DNA of 64,000 nt from Pictodentalium vernedei (GCA_031216915.1 CM062296.1:795125473-795189472), one strand, 5' to 3'; positions 1-9,670 are shown, counted from the stretch's first letter. Numbers and translations: made by a program. The notes: a model not told the origin generated them from the letters alone.

Positions 1-1175
1 CGTGGTTGTTCAGGATCTCCAAGAATTCGTTGAAGTCATCACGGCCATGGGGCCATATGATAAAAATGTCGTCTTGGAACCTATGATAACATAATGGCTG
101 TTTTCTTGCTTTAGCAAGAGCACCTCTTTCCCATTCTGCAACAAAAATATTAGCAAAATTTGGACTGAATTTTTTACCCATACTACATCCACTTACTTGG
201 AGGTAAAATTTATTGTTAAATTCAAAGTCGTTACCTTTCAATGATAATTCTAACAATTGCAGGATTTCTTCCGATGGTCTGTTTGGGTCATCGTACCTTT
301 TGAATGATTTTTTTATTGCCTCTAGACCAGCGTCAATACCAATGTTAGTATACATACTTTCAATGTCTAGGGTAATGAGGAGACTGTATTTTAGGCAAGA
401 GGTAAAACTTACGATTGTTTGAATCCCTCTCTGCAATTAAATACTCGACATGTTTTTTCTCAATGAAGTCGTGGTCCAGCAAGCTTTTTAGAATTCCATT
501 AAATTTTGAACAATTTTCTTGCCAGATTGGTGCTTCTAAAGGTTTGTAATATTTTGGATTATTTAACTGGCGTTCAGCTTCTTTAATATAATTATCTTTT
601 GACATCAGAACTGTAGCAGATCCTTTGTCACAAGGCTTGATGATAATTTGTTTGTTGTTTTTTAGCGTCTTCAGGGCGTTTCTTTCGATTTGGTTCAAAT
701 TTTGTTTGTCTTTCAAAAATGATTCCGGGATTTGGCTTACTTGTTCTTTAACTTTTTGAGAAATCTCATTAATTTCAGGTTTAACTTTCCGAGGTGATGG
801 GCACCACCCGGTTGGATTGGCAAAGAGGTCCTTTGAGCCTGTTGAATTTCGAAATTTATCTGCCAATGCTGTTGCCCTAAAAAATTGTTGGCTTGCTGGA
901 CCACCGTTCATTTCGTTAATGTAACTGTAATCATCCATGACAACTGCACCTGTCCCAAAATCTACGGTTTTGGGATTAGGTTTTAATGGGGCTGGGGCGG
1001 GAACGAAAGTTAAACCATACCTGAGTAGATCCTTCTCACCTTCAGTTAATTTTAGATCAGGAACCAAGTTGACTATTTCGGTTCCTAATCCTACTTTTTC
1101 TCCATGGCTGGTGCCTTCTTCTGTAATTAGTTTAAAGGCTGCTCTTTGATGTATGGTTCTATGCGTGGCAGCCAT
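1..1175 (-). pseudogene. PLE ORF2 (RT/GIY-YIG), deletion-frameshifted, partial
   Basis: Broken copy of the RT-endonuclease. The 5' part (1175 down to about 388) encodes residues 1-263 of the 804 aa protein and then 8 out-of-frame residues to a stop at 360. A 197 bp deletion between flanking TGT microhomologies removes residues ~264-330, including the end of the PKIHKP block and the GRPIV block. Because 197 is not a multiple of three, the frame is lost. The downstream part resumes in the correct frame at LLITLDIE (residue 331) and leaves the window before the endonuclease. It carries I22T, shared only with U2. Residue numbers follow the intact ORF2 at 19112-21526. Confidence 0.9.
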
Positions 1176-2476
1176 CCTTGGTAGATTTTATTCGCTGTTT
1201 CCGTTGACCAGTGGATGGGATCACCTGGGCAACATTTAAACTGGCTTGCTGGAATTGCCGGGATTATCTCCAAGTTCTTTGTTGACTTCGCAGCCTCGTT
1301 GATCACAGTCAAATTTTGTTGGTCCCTAGAACATAAACTAGAAGAAAAATTATGTTCCTGAAAAAGAAGTTTTGTATTAGGGTAACATTTGCGGAAATTG
1401 CTTATCATATTACCCAGTCTGCCTGTTGATGTGTGACCAATCTTTTTTCTGTTCTGCACGTCTATGCGCCAGTCTTCTCTATTGTTGACCCCAACGTTGA
1501 ATAAAATTGCTTTGGGATGTTGTCGATCTTTCTCTTTTTCCATGTTCTTAGCCATCTGACGAATGTGATTTAAGGTTCCACCAGAGTATGATGCGATGAA
1601 CGTGTTGGGTGGAGGGTTGGCATCAATCCTTGAGATGTTCGATGATCCGATGATCCAAACAGGTTTGTTTGGCTTGACTGGCAGGGTCCAGCTGTTCTTG
1701 TTTTCACCAGATTTCCAGAATCGGTAGAATGACGACTTGCCGTTTGTAGATGGCTTCTTTTGAGGTGGTGTTTTGACTATGCTGGCGTACGATGGCGATT
1801 CCGGTGTTGTGGAGCAACGTGCTGTAAATGATGGTTTTTTGGTCGCTGGTGCTGTTGGAGAGATGGTTTCTCGTCTTTTTCTTTTCGATGGAGTTTCTCT
1901 GGAAGTAGAAAATGAAATTTGCTGGCGGGCCACCGGCGATTTAGAACGAGCACGTTGATTGAAAGAGGTCTGGCTAATGACCGCTGGTTTTTTGAACTGG
2001 GACAGAAGTTGATCCGAAAGAGAATAAAATTTGTCAATAGTACTTTCTTGTAGTCGATTACCAAAATTCTTCTGTCCCCATTTAACTGCCGTATTCCGTG
2101 CTCGTGGAAAGTCCTGGGGTTTTAGAAAAGGAGCCGAAAGAACGAGGTCTTGTTTTTCTTTTAGAGTTTTTTTGTAATAATCTACCAATGTTTGTATAAC
2201 TTCAAAAGCCCATTTTTTGGTTAAATTGTTGAGCGCGTCCGAAATATAAATGGTTGGCAGAGCCGGCCGAAAGGTTTTATTGCGCTCGTCCACTGTTTTT
2301 TGAAATGATTTTGGGAGGACTTTCTGTGCCAAACAGTCCTCTAAAAATGCCAAATGGTGAAATAGTTGTAGAATGTGGTAAAGGGATTTTACCAATTGTG
2401 CATGAGCCGAATATGCCGGGTCTTTTTGCCGCTCTTGGCGGTTAACAGATTTAACATTTGTGGTGTTTTTAGCCAT
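1127..2476 (-). CDS. PLE ORF1, SGNH/GDSL-hydrolase-like protein
   Basis: 449 aa protein, the first ORF of the element. Residues ~20-160 look largely helical with no recognised domain. Residues ~165-245 are a Ser/Thr/Pro-rich basic linker with a KRKRR stretch at 198-202 that could be a nuclear localisation signal. Residues ~270-445 carry the four SGNH-family blocks in order: GSSN at 277-280 (S279 the likely nucleophile), the SGG glycines at 299-300, GVNN at 329-332 (N331) and DPIH at 419-422 (D419/H422). SGNH enzymes are esterases or lipases; whether this one is active, and on what, is unknown. Esterase domains are known in ORF1 of CR1-type LINEs. The ATG at 2476 is the first in frame and follows a T-rich leader. 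The last 49 nt overlap ORF2. S5T is shared with U2 only. It could also be a non-catalytic structural or RNA-binding protein. Confidence 0.8.
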   Translation of the reverse strand: MAKNTTNVKSVNRQERQKDPAYSAHAQLVKSLYHILQLFHHLAFLEDCLAQKVLPKSFQKTVDERNKTFRPALPTIYISDALNNLTKKWAFEVIQTLVDYYKKTLKEKQDLVLSAPFLKPQDFPRARNTAVKWGQKNFGNRLQESTIDKFYSLSDQLLSQFKKPAVISQTSFNQRARSKSPVARQQISFSTSRETPSKRKRRETISPTAPATKKPSFTARCSTTPESPSYASIVKTPPQKKPSTNGKSSFYRFWKSGENKNSWTLPVKPNKPVWIIGSSNISRIDANPPPNTFIASYSGGTLNHIRQMAKNMEKEKDRQHPKAILFNVGVNNREDWRIDVQNRKKIGHTSTGRLGNMISNFRKCYPNTKLLFQEHNFSSSLCSRDQQNLTVINEAAKSTKNLEIIPAIPASQFKCCPGDPIHWSTETANKIYQGWLPRIEPYIKEQPLN

Positions 2477-2496
2477 TTTCCCGGACTTAATTTAGG

Positions 2497-2593
2497 CTGA
2501 AATAAATAATTATTAGAACAAGTCAAAATGATGAAAAAGTGATGAAAAAATGAAGCAAAAATGAAAATGAACGAATAAATGAAATGTGAATAC
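2497..2593 (-). other. candidate 5'-leader intron
   Basis: On the minus strand a donor-like AG|GTATTC at 2593 and an acceptor-like TTATTTCAG|CC at 2497 bound 97 nt of T-rich sequence with a CTAAT branch-like motif upstream of the acceptor. Introns are known to be retained in some PLEs. In U3 and U4 the 11 bp indel that distinguishes their leaders falls inside this interval, which fits non-functional intron sequence. Splicing cannot be shown from DNA alone. Confidence 0.35.
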
Positions 2594-2620
2594 CTAATGA
2601 AAATGTTGATGAAATAAATA

Positions 2621-2677
2621 GAGCGCACTGTCGTTGCCTCGACGTTTCGGGTTAAATGCCCTTCTTCAGGAAGCAGG
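2621..2677 (-). ncRNA. hammerhead-ribozyme-like motif (U1)
   Basis: Minus-strand order: CTGAAGA (2669-2663), one extra A, GGG/CCC stem II with a 7 nt loop (2661-2649), GAAA (2648-2645), then a GTCG/CGAC stem III with a 6 nt loop (2643-2630). This matches the CUGANGA...GAAA core of hammerhead ribozymes, which are documented in PLEs. Stem I and the UH cleavage position are weak: a bulged A and a G lie where U-H is expected. It may therefore be a degenerate or variant ribozyme. Confidence 0.4.
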
Positions 2678-2799
2678 TGAATTCGATTTTCCAATTATCC
2701 CAAAGCGTTTAAATACCTTTACTTCATCTGTTGATGAGGCCAAACTGGCCAATCACTGTGACTGAGATGGATTCACTCAGTGATTAGTGGAAAACAACC

Positions 2800-2861
2800 A
2801 TTCAAATGTCATCAAACTTTAGCGGTATTTCTACTGTTAATGTTTGATGGCATTTGAATGA
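2800..2861 (-). repeat. leader inverted repeat (18/19 bp stem)
   Basis: CATTCAAATG + T + CATCAAAC at 2800-2818 is mirrored by GTTTGATG + G + CATTTGAATG at 2843-2861. This gives 18 perfect pairs, one mismatch and a 24 nt loop. It starts about 115 nt into the unit and is present in every complete leader. Confidence 0.8.
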
Positions 2862-3106
2862 CTTGTGTTCACTGGCTGAAGACTGTTGGAAATCAAACTC
2901 ATGACAATGCGCAAAACTAATCGACAGATAATTAATGTTTTTATAATAGAAATAATTCAAAGGTCTGGCACTGGCGGATAGATATTTTTCAAAACAAAGA
3001 AGCACGGGCGCAGGTCGGTAAATCGATTTCTGTTGTAAATTATTTCTATGGAATTCAATGTTGTTTTAATATTTTTGAAGTTATATTACTTTATGACAAA
3101 ATGAAC

Positions 3107-5324
3107 TCATCTCAGAAGTGCTTTCACAAGAATGTTTCGAAGACTGGGATTTTTCTTATAAGCTATGATGCATCGTTTGTTAATGGCTTCTGGCAGTTTT
3201 GTGTTTAATTCCGTAAAGTTGTTTTTGAAAATTTTTGCAATTTCCACATTGCGTCGATTATAAACCAAAGGAAAACAAATAATTTTATTTGGCAACCCAG
3301 AGTACTCTCTATTGAGTCCGTATGGGAGATAGGTCCTGAGCTTACCAATCCAATAGTTTTCACGCTCAAGTCGTTTGTCTGTTGTGGTTTCATCATCGTC
3401 CAAAAACGGAATTTGCTCAATGGGTTGGAAACTAAAATGTGACTTAATGTCATGACCCGGGAGGTTAAAGTGGTCTGAGACTGCCTTTCCTGAATCTAAA
3501 CGGATATTTGATAAATGGTTTTGCATTCTGACGCGCAGAGGGTTTTTCGTCTGGCCGACATATTGGATATGGCATAATTTACATGTGATTAAATAAATGA
3601 TGTTTTCAGAATCACAGTTGAAGCTGTTTCTAACTTGGTAAAACATACGGGTTTGTTCGCTAAAGAATGTTTTACCGGTATTCATGTAGTTCATACGATG
3701 TATGTAACAAATTTTGCGTTGACATAGATTTACTGATCCATTTCCCAGAACAGGGCGGTTATGCCGAATTTTCGTGGGGTGCGTTGGCTCAGAGTCCCGA
3801 ATGGGTGTCTCTATCTCACGGATTGTATCAGATTTAATTTTTCGCAAAAGTCGTTTTGAGTAACCGCGTTTAACAAGTGTTTTGAAAAGAATTGAACATG
3901 CGTGATTGAGGTCGCTTCTGTTCGTACAATTTCTATGGAATCGAATGATTTGAGATTTTACCAACCCATTGAATAGTTTGGGTGGGTGGTAAGAAGCTCT
4001 ATGGAGAAGTTGGTGAGAATCGGTCGGTTTAAAAAAGACTTTTGTGTCTAGTACGTTGCTATGCCGGAACTGAGGGCCCTTGAATACAGTCACATCCAGA
4101 AAATCAATGGTATTTTCTGAAATGCAGGGCTGTAATTTAATGGATTCATCGTGGTTGTTCAGGATCTCCAAGAATTCGTTGAAGTCATCACGGCCATGGG
4201 GCCATATGATAAAAATGTCGTCTTGGAACCTATGATAACATAATGGCTGTTTTCTTGCTTTAGCAAGAGCACCTCTTTCCCATTCTGCAACAAAAATATT
4301 AGCAAAATTTGGACTGAATTTTTTACCCATACTACATCCACTTACTTGGAGGTAAAATTTATTGTTAAATTCAAAGTCGTTACCTTTCAATGATAATTCT
4401 AACAATTGCAGGATTTCTTCCGATGGTCTGTTTGGGTCATCGTACCTTTTGAATGATTTTTTTATTGCCTCTAGACCAGCGTCAATACCAATGTTAGTAT
4501 ACATACTTTCAATGTCTAGGGTAATGAGGAGACTGTATTTTAGGCAAGAGGTAAAACTTACGATTGTTTGAATCCCTCTCTGCAATTAAATACTCGACAT
4601 GTTTTTTCTCAATGAAGTCGTGGTCCAGCAAGCTTTTTAGAATTCCATTAAATTTTGAACAATTTTCTTGCCAGATTGGTGCTTCTAAAGGTTTGTAATA
4701 TTTTGGATTATTTAACTGGCGTTCAGCTTCTTTAATATAATTATCTTTTGACATCAGAACTGTAGCAGATCCTTTGTCACAAGGCTTGATGATAATTTGT
4801 TTGTTGTTTTTTAGCGTCTTCAGGGCGTTTCTTTCGATTTGGTTCAAATTTTGTTTGTCTTTCAAAAATGATTCCGGGATTTGGCTTACTTGTTCTTTAA
4901 CTTTTTGAGAAATCTCATTAATTTCAGGTTTAACTTTCCGAGGTGATGGGCACCACCCGGTTGGATTGGCAAAGAGGTCCTTTGAGCCTGTTGAATTTCG
5001 AAATTTATCTGCCAATGCTGTTGCCCTAAAAAATTGTTGGCTTGCTGGACCACCGTTCATTTCGTTAATGTAACTGTAATCATCCATGACAACTGCACCT
5101 GTCCCAAAATCTACGGTTTTGGGATTAGGTTTTAATGGGGCTGGGGCGGGAACGAAAGTTAAACCATACCTGAGTAGATCCTTCTCACCTTCAGTTAATT
5201 TTAGATCAGGAACCAAGTTGACTATTTCGGTTCCTAATCCTACTTTTTCTCCATGGCTGGTGCCTTCTTCTGTAATTAGTTTAAAGGCTGCTCTTTGATG
5301 TATGGTTCTATGCGTGGCAGCCAT
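3107..5324 (-). pseudogene. PLE ORF2 (RT/GIY-YIG), split by 197 bp deletion
   Basis: The N-terminal fragment runs 5324-4509 (271 aa, native through residue 263). The C-terminal fragment runs to 3107 and is native from residue 331 on. The deletion junction is at 4536/4537. The fragment still holds catalytic RT Asp residues D336, D434 and D435 and the full GIY-YIG domain, but lacks the GRPIV block, so a working RT is unlikely. The first ~18 residues of the downstream open frame are out-of-frame read-through, not native sequence. I22T is shared with U1. Confidence 0.92.
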
Positions 5325-6625
5325 CCTTGGTAGATTTTATTCGCTGTTTCCGTTGACCAGTGGATGGGATCACCTGGGCAACATTTAAACTGGCTTGCTG
5401 GAATTGCCGGGATTATCTCCAAGTTCTTTGTTGACTTCGCAGCCTCGTTGATCACAGTCAAATTTTGTTGGTCCCTAGAACATAAACTAGAAGAAAAATT
5501 ATGTTCCTGAAAAAGAAGTTTTGTATTAGGGTAACATTTGCGGAAATTGCTTATCATATTACCCAGTCTGCCTGTTGATGTGTGACCAATCTTTTTTCTG
5601 TTCTGCACGTCTATGCGCCAGTCTTCTCTATTGTTGACCCCAACGTTGAATAAAATTGCTTTGGGATGTTGTCGATCTTTCTCTTTTTCCATGTTCTTAG
5701 CCATCTGACGAATGTGATTTAAGGTTCCACCAGAGTATGATGCGATGAACGTGTTGGGTGGAGGGTTGGCATCAATCCTTGAGATGTTCGATGATCCGAT
5801 GATCCAAACAGGTTTGTTTGGCTTGACTGGCAGGGTCCAGCTGTTCTTGTTTTCACCAGATTTCCAGAATCGGTAGAATGACGACTTGCCGTTTGTAGAT
5901 GGCTTCTTTTGAGGTGGTGTTTTGACTATGCTGGCGTACGATGGCGATTCCGGTGTTGTGGAGCAACGTGCTGTAAATGATGGTTTTTTGGTCGCTGGTG
6001 CTGTTGGAGAGATGGTTTCTCGTCTTTTTCTTTTCGATGGAGTTTCTCTGGAAGTAGAAAATGAAATTTGCTGGCGGGCCACCGGCGATTTAGAACGAGC
6101 ACGTTGATTGAAAGAGGTCTGGCTAATGACCGCTGGTTTTTTGAACTGGGACAGAAGTTGATCCGAAAGAGAATAAAATTTGTCAATAGTACTTTCTTGT
6201 AGTCGATTACCAAAATTCTTCTGTCCCCATTTAACTGCCGTATTCCGTGCTCGTGGAAAGTCCTGGGGTTTTAGAAAAGGAGCCGAAAGAACGAGGTCTT
6301 GTTTTTCTTTTAGAGTTTTTTTGTAATAATCTACCAATGTTTGTATAACTTCAAAAGCCCATTTTTTGGTTAAATTGTTGAGCGCGTCCGAAATATAAAT
6401 GGTTGGCAGAGCCGGCCGAAAGGTTTTATTGCGCTCGTCCACTGTTTTTTGAAATGATTTTGGGAGGACTTTCTGTGCCAAACAGTCCTCTAAAAATGCC
6501 AAATGGTGAAATAGTTGTAGAATGTGGTAAAGGGATTTTACCAATTGTGCATGAGCCGAATATGCCGGGTCTTTTTGCCGCTCTTGGCGGTTAACAGATT
6601 TAACATTTGTGGTGTTTTTAGCCAT
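5276..6625 (-). CDS. PLE ORF1, SGNH/GDSL-hydrolase-like protein
   Basis: 449 aa, identical in protein to the U1 copy, including T5. All SGNH block residues (S279, G299/G300, N331, D419, H422) are kept. The stop at 5276 lies 49 nt inside the ORF2 reading frame that begins at 5324. Its partner ORF2 is broken, so this unit could supply only ORF1 protein. Confidence 0.8.
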   Translation of the reverse strand: MAKNTTNVKSVNRQERQKDPAYSAHAQLVKSLYHILQLFHHLAFLEDCLAQKVLPKSFQKTVDERNKTFRPALPTIYISDALNNLTKKWAFEVIQTLVDYYKKTLKEKQDLVLSAPFLKPQDFPRARNTAVKWGQKNFGNRLQESTIDKFYSLSDQLLSQFKKPAVISQTSFNQRARSKSPVARQQISFSTSRETPSKRKRRETISPTAPATKKPSFTARCSTTPESPSYASIVKTPPQKKPSTNGKSSFYRFWKSGENKNSWTLPVKPNKPVWIIGSSNISRIDANPPPNTFIASYSGGTLNHIRQMAKNMEKEKDRQHPKAILFNVGVNNREDWRIDVQNRKKIGHTSTGRLGNMISNFRKCYPNTKLLFQEHNFSSSLCSRDQQNLTVINEAAKSTKNLEIIPAIPASQFKCCPGDPIHWSTETANKIYQGWLPRIEPYIKEQPLN

Positions 6626-6769
6626 TTTCCCGGACTTAATTTAGGCTGAAATAAATAATTATTAGAACAAGTCAAAATGATGAAAAAGTGATGAAAAAAT
6701 GAAGCAAAAATGAAAATGAACGAATAAATGAAATGTGAATACCTAATGAAAATGTTGATGAAATAAATA

Positions 6770-6826
6770 GAGCGCACTGTCGTTGCCTCGACGTTTCGGG
6801 TTAAATGCCCTTCTTCAGGAAGCAGG
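6770..6826 (-). ncRNA. hammerhead-like motif (U2)
   Basis: Same core and stems as the 2621-2677 copy, with no substitutions seen. Confidence 0.4.
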
Positions 6827-7255
6827 TGAATTCGATTTTCCAATTATCCCAAAGCGTTTAAATACCTTTACTTCATCTGTTGATGAGGCCAAACTGGCCA
6901 ATCACTGTGACTGAGATGGATTCACTCAGTGATTAGTGGAAAACAACCATTCAAATGTCATCAAACTTTAGCGGTATTTCTACTGTTAATGTTTGATGGC
7001 ATTTGAATGACTTGTGTTCACTGGCTGAAGACTGTTGGAAATCAAACTCATGACAATGCGCAAAACTAATCGACAGATAATTAATGTTTTTATAATAGAA
7101 ATAATTCAAAGGTCTGGCACTGGCGGATAGATATTTTTCAAAACAAAGAAGCACGGGCGCAGGTCGGTAAATCGATTTCTGTTGTAAATTATTTCTATGG
7201 AATTCAATGTTGTTTTAATATTTTTGAAGTTATATTACTTTATGACAAAATGAAC

Positions 7256-9670
7256 TCATCTCAGAAGTGCTTTCACAAGAATGTTTCGAAGACTGGGATT
7301 TTTCTTATAAGCTATGATGCATCGTTTGTTAATGGCTTCTGGCAGTTTTGTGTTTAATTCCGTAAAGTTGTTTTTGAAAATTTTTGCAATTTCCACATTG
7401 CGTCGATTATAAACCAAAGGAAAACAAATAATTTTATTTGGCAACCCAGAGTACTCTCTATTGAGTCCGTATGGGAGATAGGTCCTGAGCTTACCAATCC
7501 AATAGTTTTCACGCTCAAGTCGTTTGTCTGTTGTGGTTTCATCATCGTCCAAAAACGGAATTTGCTCAATGGGTTGGAAACTAAAATGTGACTTAATGTC
7601 ATGACCCGGGAGGTTAAAGTGGTCTGAGACTGCCTTTCCTGAATCTAAACGGATATTTGATAAATGGTTTTGCATTCTGACGCGCAGAGGGTTTTTCGTC
7701 TGGCCGACATATTGGATATGGCATAATTTACATGTGATTAAATAAATGATGTTTTCAGAATCACAGTTGAAGCTGTTTCTAACTTGGTAAAACATACGGG
7801 TTTGTTCGCTAAAGAATGTTTTACCGGTATTCATGTAGTTCATACGATGTATGTAACAAATTTTGCGTTGACATAGATTTACTGATCCATTTCCCAGAAC
7901 AGGGCGGTTATGCCGAATTTTCGTGGGGTGCGTTGGCTCAGAGTCCCGAATGGGTGTCTCTATCTCACGGATTGTATCAGATTTAATTTTTCGCAAAAGT
8001 CGTTTTGAGTAACCGCGTTTAACAAGTGTTTTGAAAAGAATTGAACATGCGTGATTGAGGTCGCTTCTGTTCGTACAATTTCTATGGAATCGAATGATTT
8101 GAGATTTTACCAACCCATTGAATAGTTTGGGTGGGTGGTAAGAAGCTCTATGGAGAAGTTGGTGAGAATCGGTCGGTTTAAAAAAGACTTTTGTGTCTAG
8201 TACGTTGCTATGCCGGAACTGAGGGCCCTTGAATACAGTCACATCCAGAAAATCAATGGTATTTTCTGAAATGCAGGGCTGTAATTTAATGGATTCATCG
8301 TGGTTGTTCAGGATCTCCAAGAATTCGTTGAAGTCATCACGGCCATGGGGCCATATGATAAAAATGTCGTCTTGGAACCTATGATAACATAATGGCTGTT
8401 TTCTTGCTTTAGCAAGAGCACCTCTTTCCCATTCTGCAACAAAAATATTAGCAAAATTTGGACTGAATTTTTTACCCATACTACATCCACTTACTTGGAG
8501 GTAAAATTTATTGTTAAATTCAAAGTCGTTACCTTTCAATGATAATTCTAACAATTGCAGGATTTCTTCCGATGGTCTGTTTGGGTCATCGTACCTTTTG
8601 AATGATTTTTTTATTGCCTCTAGACCAGCGTCAATACCAATGTTAGTATACATACTTTCAATGTCTAGGGTAATGAGGAGACTGTCGGAAGGAACCTGCA
8701 ATTTGTTAATTTTCATTAAAAAGTCCTCAGTGTCTTTGAGGAAGCTCGGATGGCGGCAAGCAATTGGTTTTAAATAAAAATCAATATACTGTGAAATGTG
8801 GTAAGATTCCGAGCCACAGTCGCTGACAATAGGCCGACCAGGAGGGGTAAATTCGTCACTCCAACTGCTGAGTGGTTTATGTATTTTAGGCAAGAGGTAA
8901 AACTTACGATTGTTTGAATCCCTCTCTGCAATTAAATACTCGACATGTTTTTTCTCAATGAAGTCGTGGTCCAGCAAGCTTTTTAGAATTCCATTAAATT
9001 TTGAACAATTTTCTTGCCAGATTGGTGCTTCTAAAGGTTTGTAATATTTTGGATTATTTAACTGGCGTTCAGCTTCTTTAATATAATTATCTTTTGACAT
9101 CAGAACTGTAGCAGATCCTTTGTCACAAGGCTTGATGATAATTTGTTTGTTGTTTTTTAGCGTCTTCAGGGCGTTTCTTTCGATTTGGTTCAAATTTTGT
9201 TTGTCTTTCAAAAATGATTCCGGGATTTGGCTTACTTGTTCTTTAACTTTTTGAGAAATCTCATTAATTTCAGGTTTAACTTTCCGAGGTGATGGGCACC
9301 ACCCGGTTGGATTGGCAAAGAGGTCCTTTGAGCCTGTTGAATTTCGAAATTTATTTGCCAATGCTGTTGCCCTAAAAAATTGTTGGCTTGCTGGACCACC
9401 GTTCATTTCGTTAATGTAACTGTAATCATCCATGACAACTGCACCTGTCCCAAAATCTACGGTTTTGGGATTAGGTTTTAATGGGGCTGGGGCGGGAACG
9501 AAAGTTAAACCATACCTGAGTAGATCCTTCTCACCTTCAGTTAATTTTAGATCAGGAACCAAGTTGACTATTTCGGTTCCTAATCCTACTTTTTCTCCAT
9601 GGCTGATGCCTTCTTCTGTAATTAGTTTAAAGGCTGCTCTTTGATGTATGGTTCTATGCGTGGCAGCCAT
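7256..9670 (-). CDS. PLE ORF2: reverse transcriptase + GIY-YIG endonuclease
   Basis: 804 aa, full length. It differs from the reference copy (19112-21526) by D106N. RT and endonuclease motifs are complete. Because of the local duplication the ATG at 9670 now lies 205 bp downstream of the ORF1 stop (9876) instead of overlapping it. A second copy of the ORF2 N-terminus (from 9924) sits upstream. Any translation mechanism that depends on the normal 49 nt overlap would be disrupted here, so the frame may be intact but poorly expressed. Confidence 0.9.
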   Translation of the reverse strand: MAATHRTIHQRAAFKLITEEGISHGEKVGLGTEIVNLVPDLKLTEGEKDLLRYGLTFVPAPAPLKPNPKTVDFGTGAVVMDDYSYINEMNGGPASQQFFRATALANKFRNSTGSKDLFANPTGWCPSPRKVKPEINEISQKVKEQVSQIPESFLKDKQNLNQIERNALKTLKNNKQIIIKPCDKGSATVLMSKDNYIKEAERQLNNPKYYKPLEAPIWQENCSKFNGILKSLLDHDFIEKKHVEYLIAERDSNNRKFYLLPKIHKPLSSWSDEFTPPGRPIVSDCGSESYHISQYIDFYLKPIACRHPSFLKDTEDFLMKINKLQVPSDSLLITLDIESMYTNIGIDAGLEAIKKSFKRYDDPNRPSEEILQLLELSLKGNDFEFNNKFYLQVSGCSMGKKFSPNFANIFVAEWERGALAKARKQPLCYHRFQDDIFIIWPHGRDDFNEFLEILNNHDESIKLQPCISENTIDFLDVTVFKGPQFRHSNVLDTKVFFKPTDSHQLLHRASYHPPKLFNGLVKSQIIRFHRNCTNRSDLNHACSILFKTLVKRGYSKRLLRKIKSDTIREIETPIRDSEPTHPTKIRHNRPVLGNGSVNLCQRKICYIHRMNYMNTGKTFFSEQTRMFYQVRNSFNCDSENIIYLITCKLCHIQYVGQTKNPLRVRMQNHLSNIRLDSGKAVSDHFNLPGHDIKSHFSFQPIEQIPFLDDDETTTDKRLERENYWIGKLRTYLPYGLNREYSGLPNKIICFPLVYNRRNVEIAKIFKNNFTELNTKLPEAINKRCIIAYKKNPSLRNILVKALLR

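Larger units (their letters stand above)
1..2976 (-). mobile_element. PLE unit U1 (partial, cut by left edge)
   Basis: Left-most copy of the tandem PLE. It contains the 500 bp leader (2477-2976), an intact ORF1, and an ORF2 that carries the 197 bp RT deletion (junction at 387/388) and runs off the window at base 1. The boundary is set where plus-strand ggcg meets GATAGATA, the 3' end of the next unit, at 2976/2977. Bases 1 onward reappear at offset 4,149 in U2, and the ORF1 proteins of U1 and U2 are identical. Confidence 0.93.
2477..2976 (-). promoter_or_regulatory. 5' leader of PLE unit (reference copy)
   Basis: This 500 bp non-coding stretch lies between the previous unit's start point and ORF1. 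In minus-strand order it contains: an 18/19 bp inverted repeat (2861-2800); a second pair of nested inverted repeats, AATCACTG/CAGTGATT and ACTGAG/CTCAGT (2785-2751); a small GGCC-N5-GGCC hairpin (2750-2738); a hammerhead-like motif (2677-2621); and an A/T-rich stretch resembling a small intron (2593-2497) just before the ORF1 ATG. No long ORF is supported. Since each unit follows the 3' end of another, the promoter is expected here or in the upstream copy's tail, but I see no unambiguous promoter motif. The same leader lies at 6626-7125, 11226-11714, 17118-17606, 22828-23327, 27174-27673, 31324-31823, 35473-35972, 39623-40122, 45175-45674, 49521-50020, 53868-54367, 59420-59919 and 63766-64000 (partial). 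Confidence 0.6.
2977..7125 (-). mobile_element. PLE unit U2 (4,149 bp, RT deletion)
   Basis: Complete tandem unit bounded by GATAGATA at both junctions. It has a 130 bp 3' UTR (2977-3106), an ORF2 with the 197 bp deletion, an intact ORF1 and a leader at 6626-7125. Its length is exactly 4,346 minus 197. Confidence 0.95.

Noticed and set aside
2389-2694. 101-codon frame upstream of and overlapping ORF1
   Set aside because: Starts at TTG, spans the hammerhead-like motif and the candidate intron, and has a low-complexity F/I/S-rich end. More likely non-coding leader.
2727-2756. Plus-strand TTGATGA-GGCC-N5-GGCC-AATC, resembling a second hammerhead core
   Set aside because: C3 is T and the GAAA box is absent, and it lies on the strand opposite the element's transcript. 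Probably only the GGCC hairpin is real.
2802-3005. 67-codon frame spanning the unit junction
   Set aside because: Crosses from the 3' UTR of one unit to the leader of the next, begins at GTG and has no recognisable domain.
3205-3453. Recurrent 82-codon minus-strand frame, and plus-strand frames of 60-95 codons in each unit
   Set aside because: All are shadows inside ORF1 or ORF2 in other frames, repeated only because the unit is repeated; no domain or own start context.
8686-8882. The 197 bp segment as an intron missing from processed copies
   Set aside because: Its minus-strand ends are not GT-AG, it encodes conserved RT sequence including GRPIV, and its removal breaks the frame.
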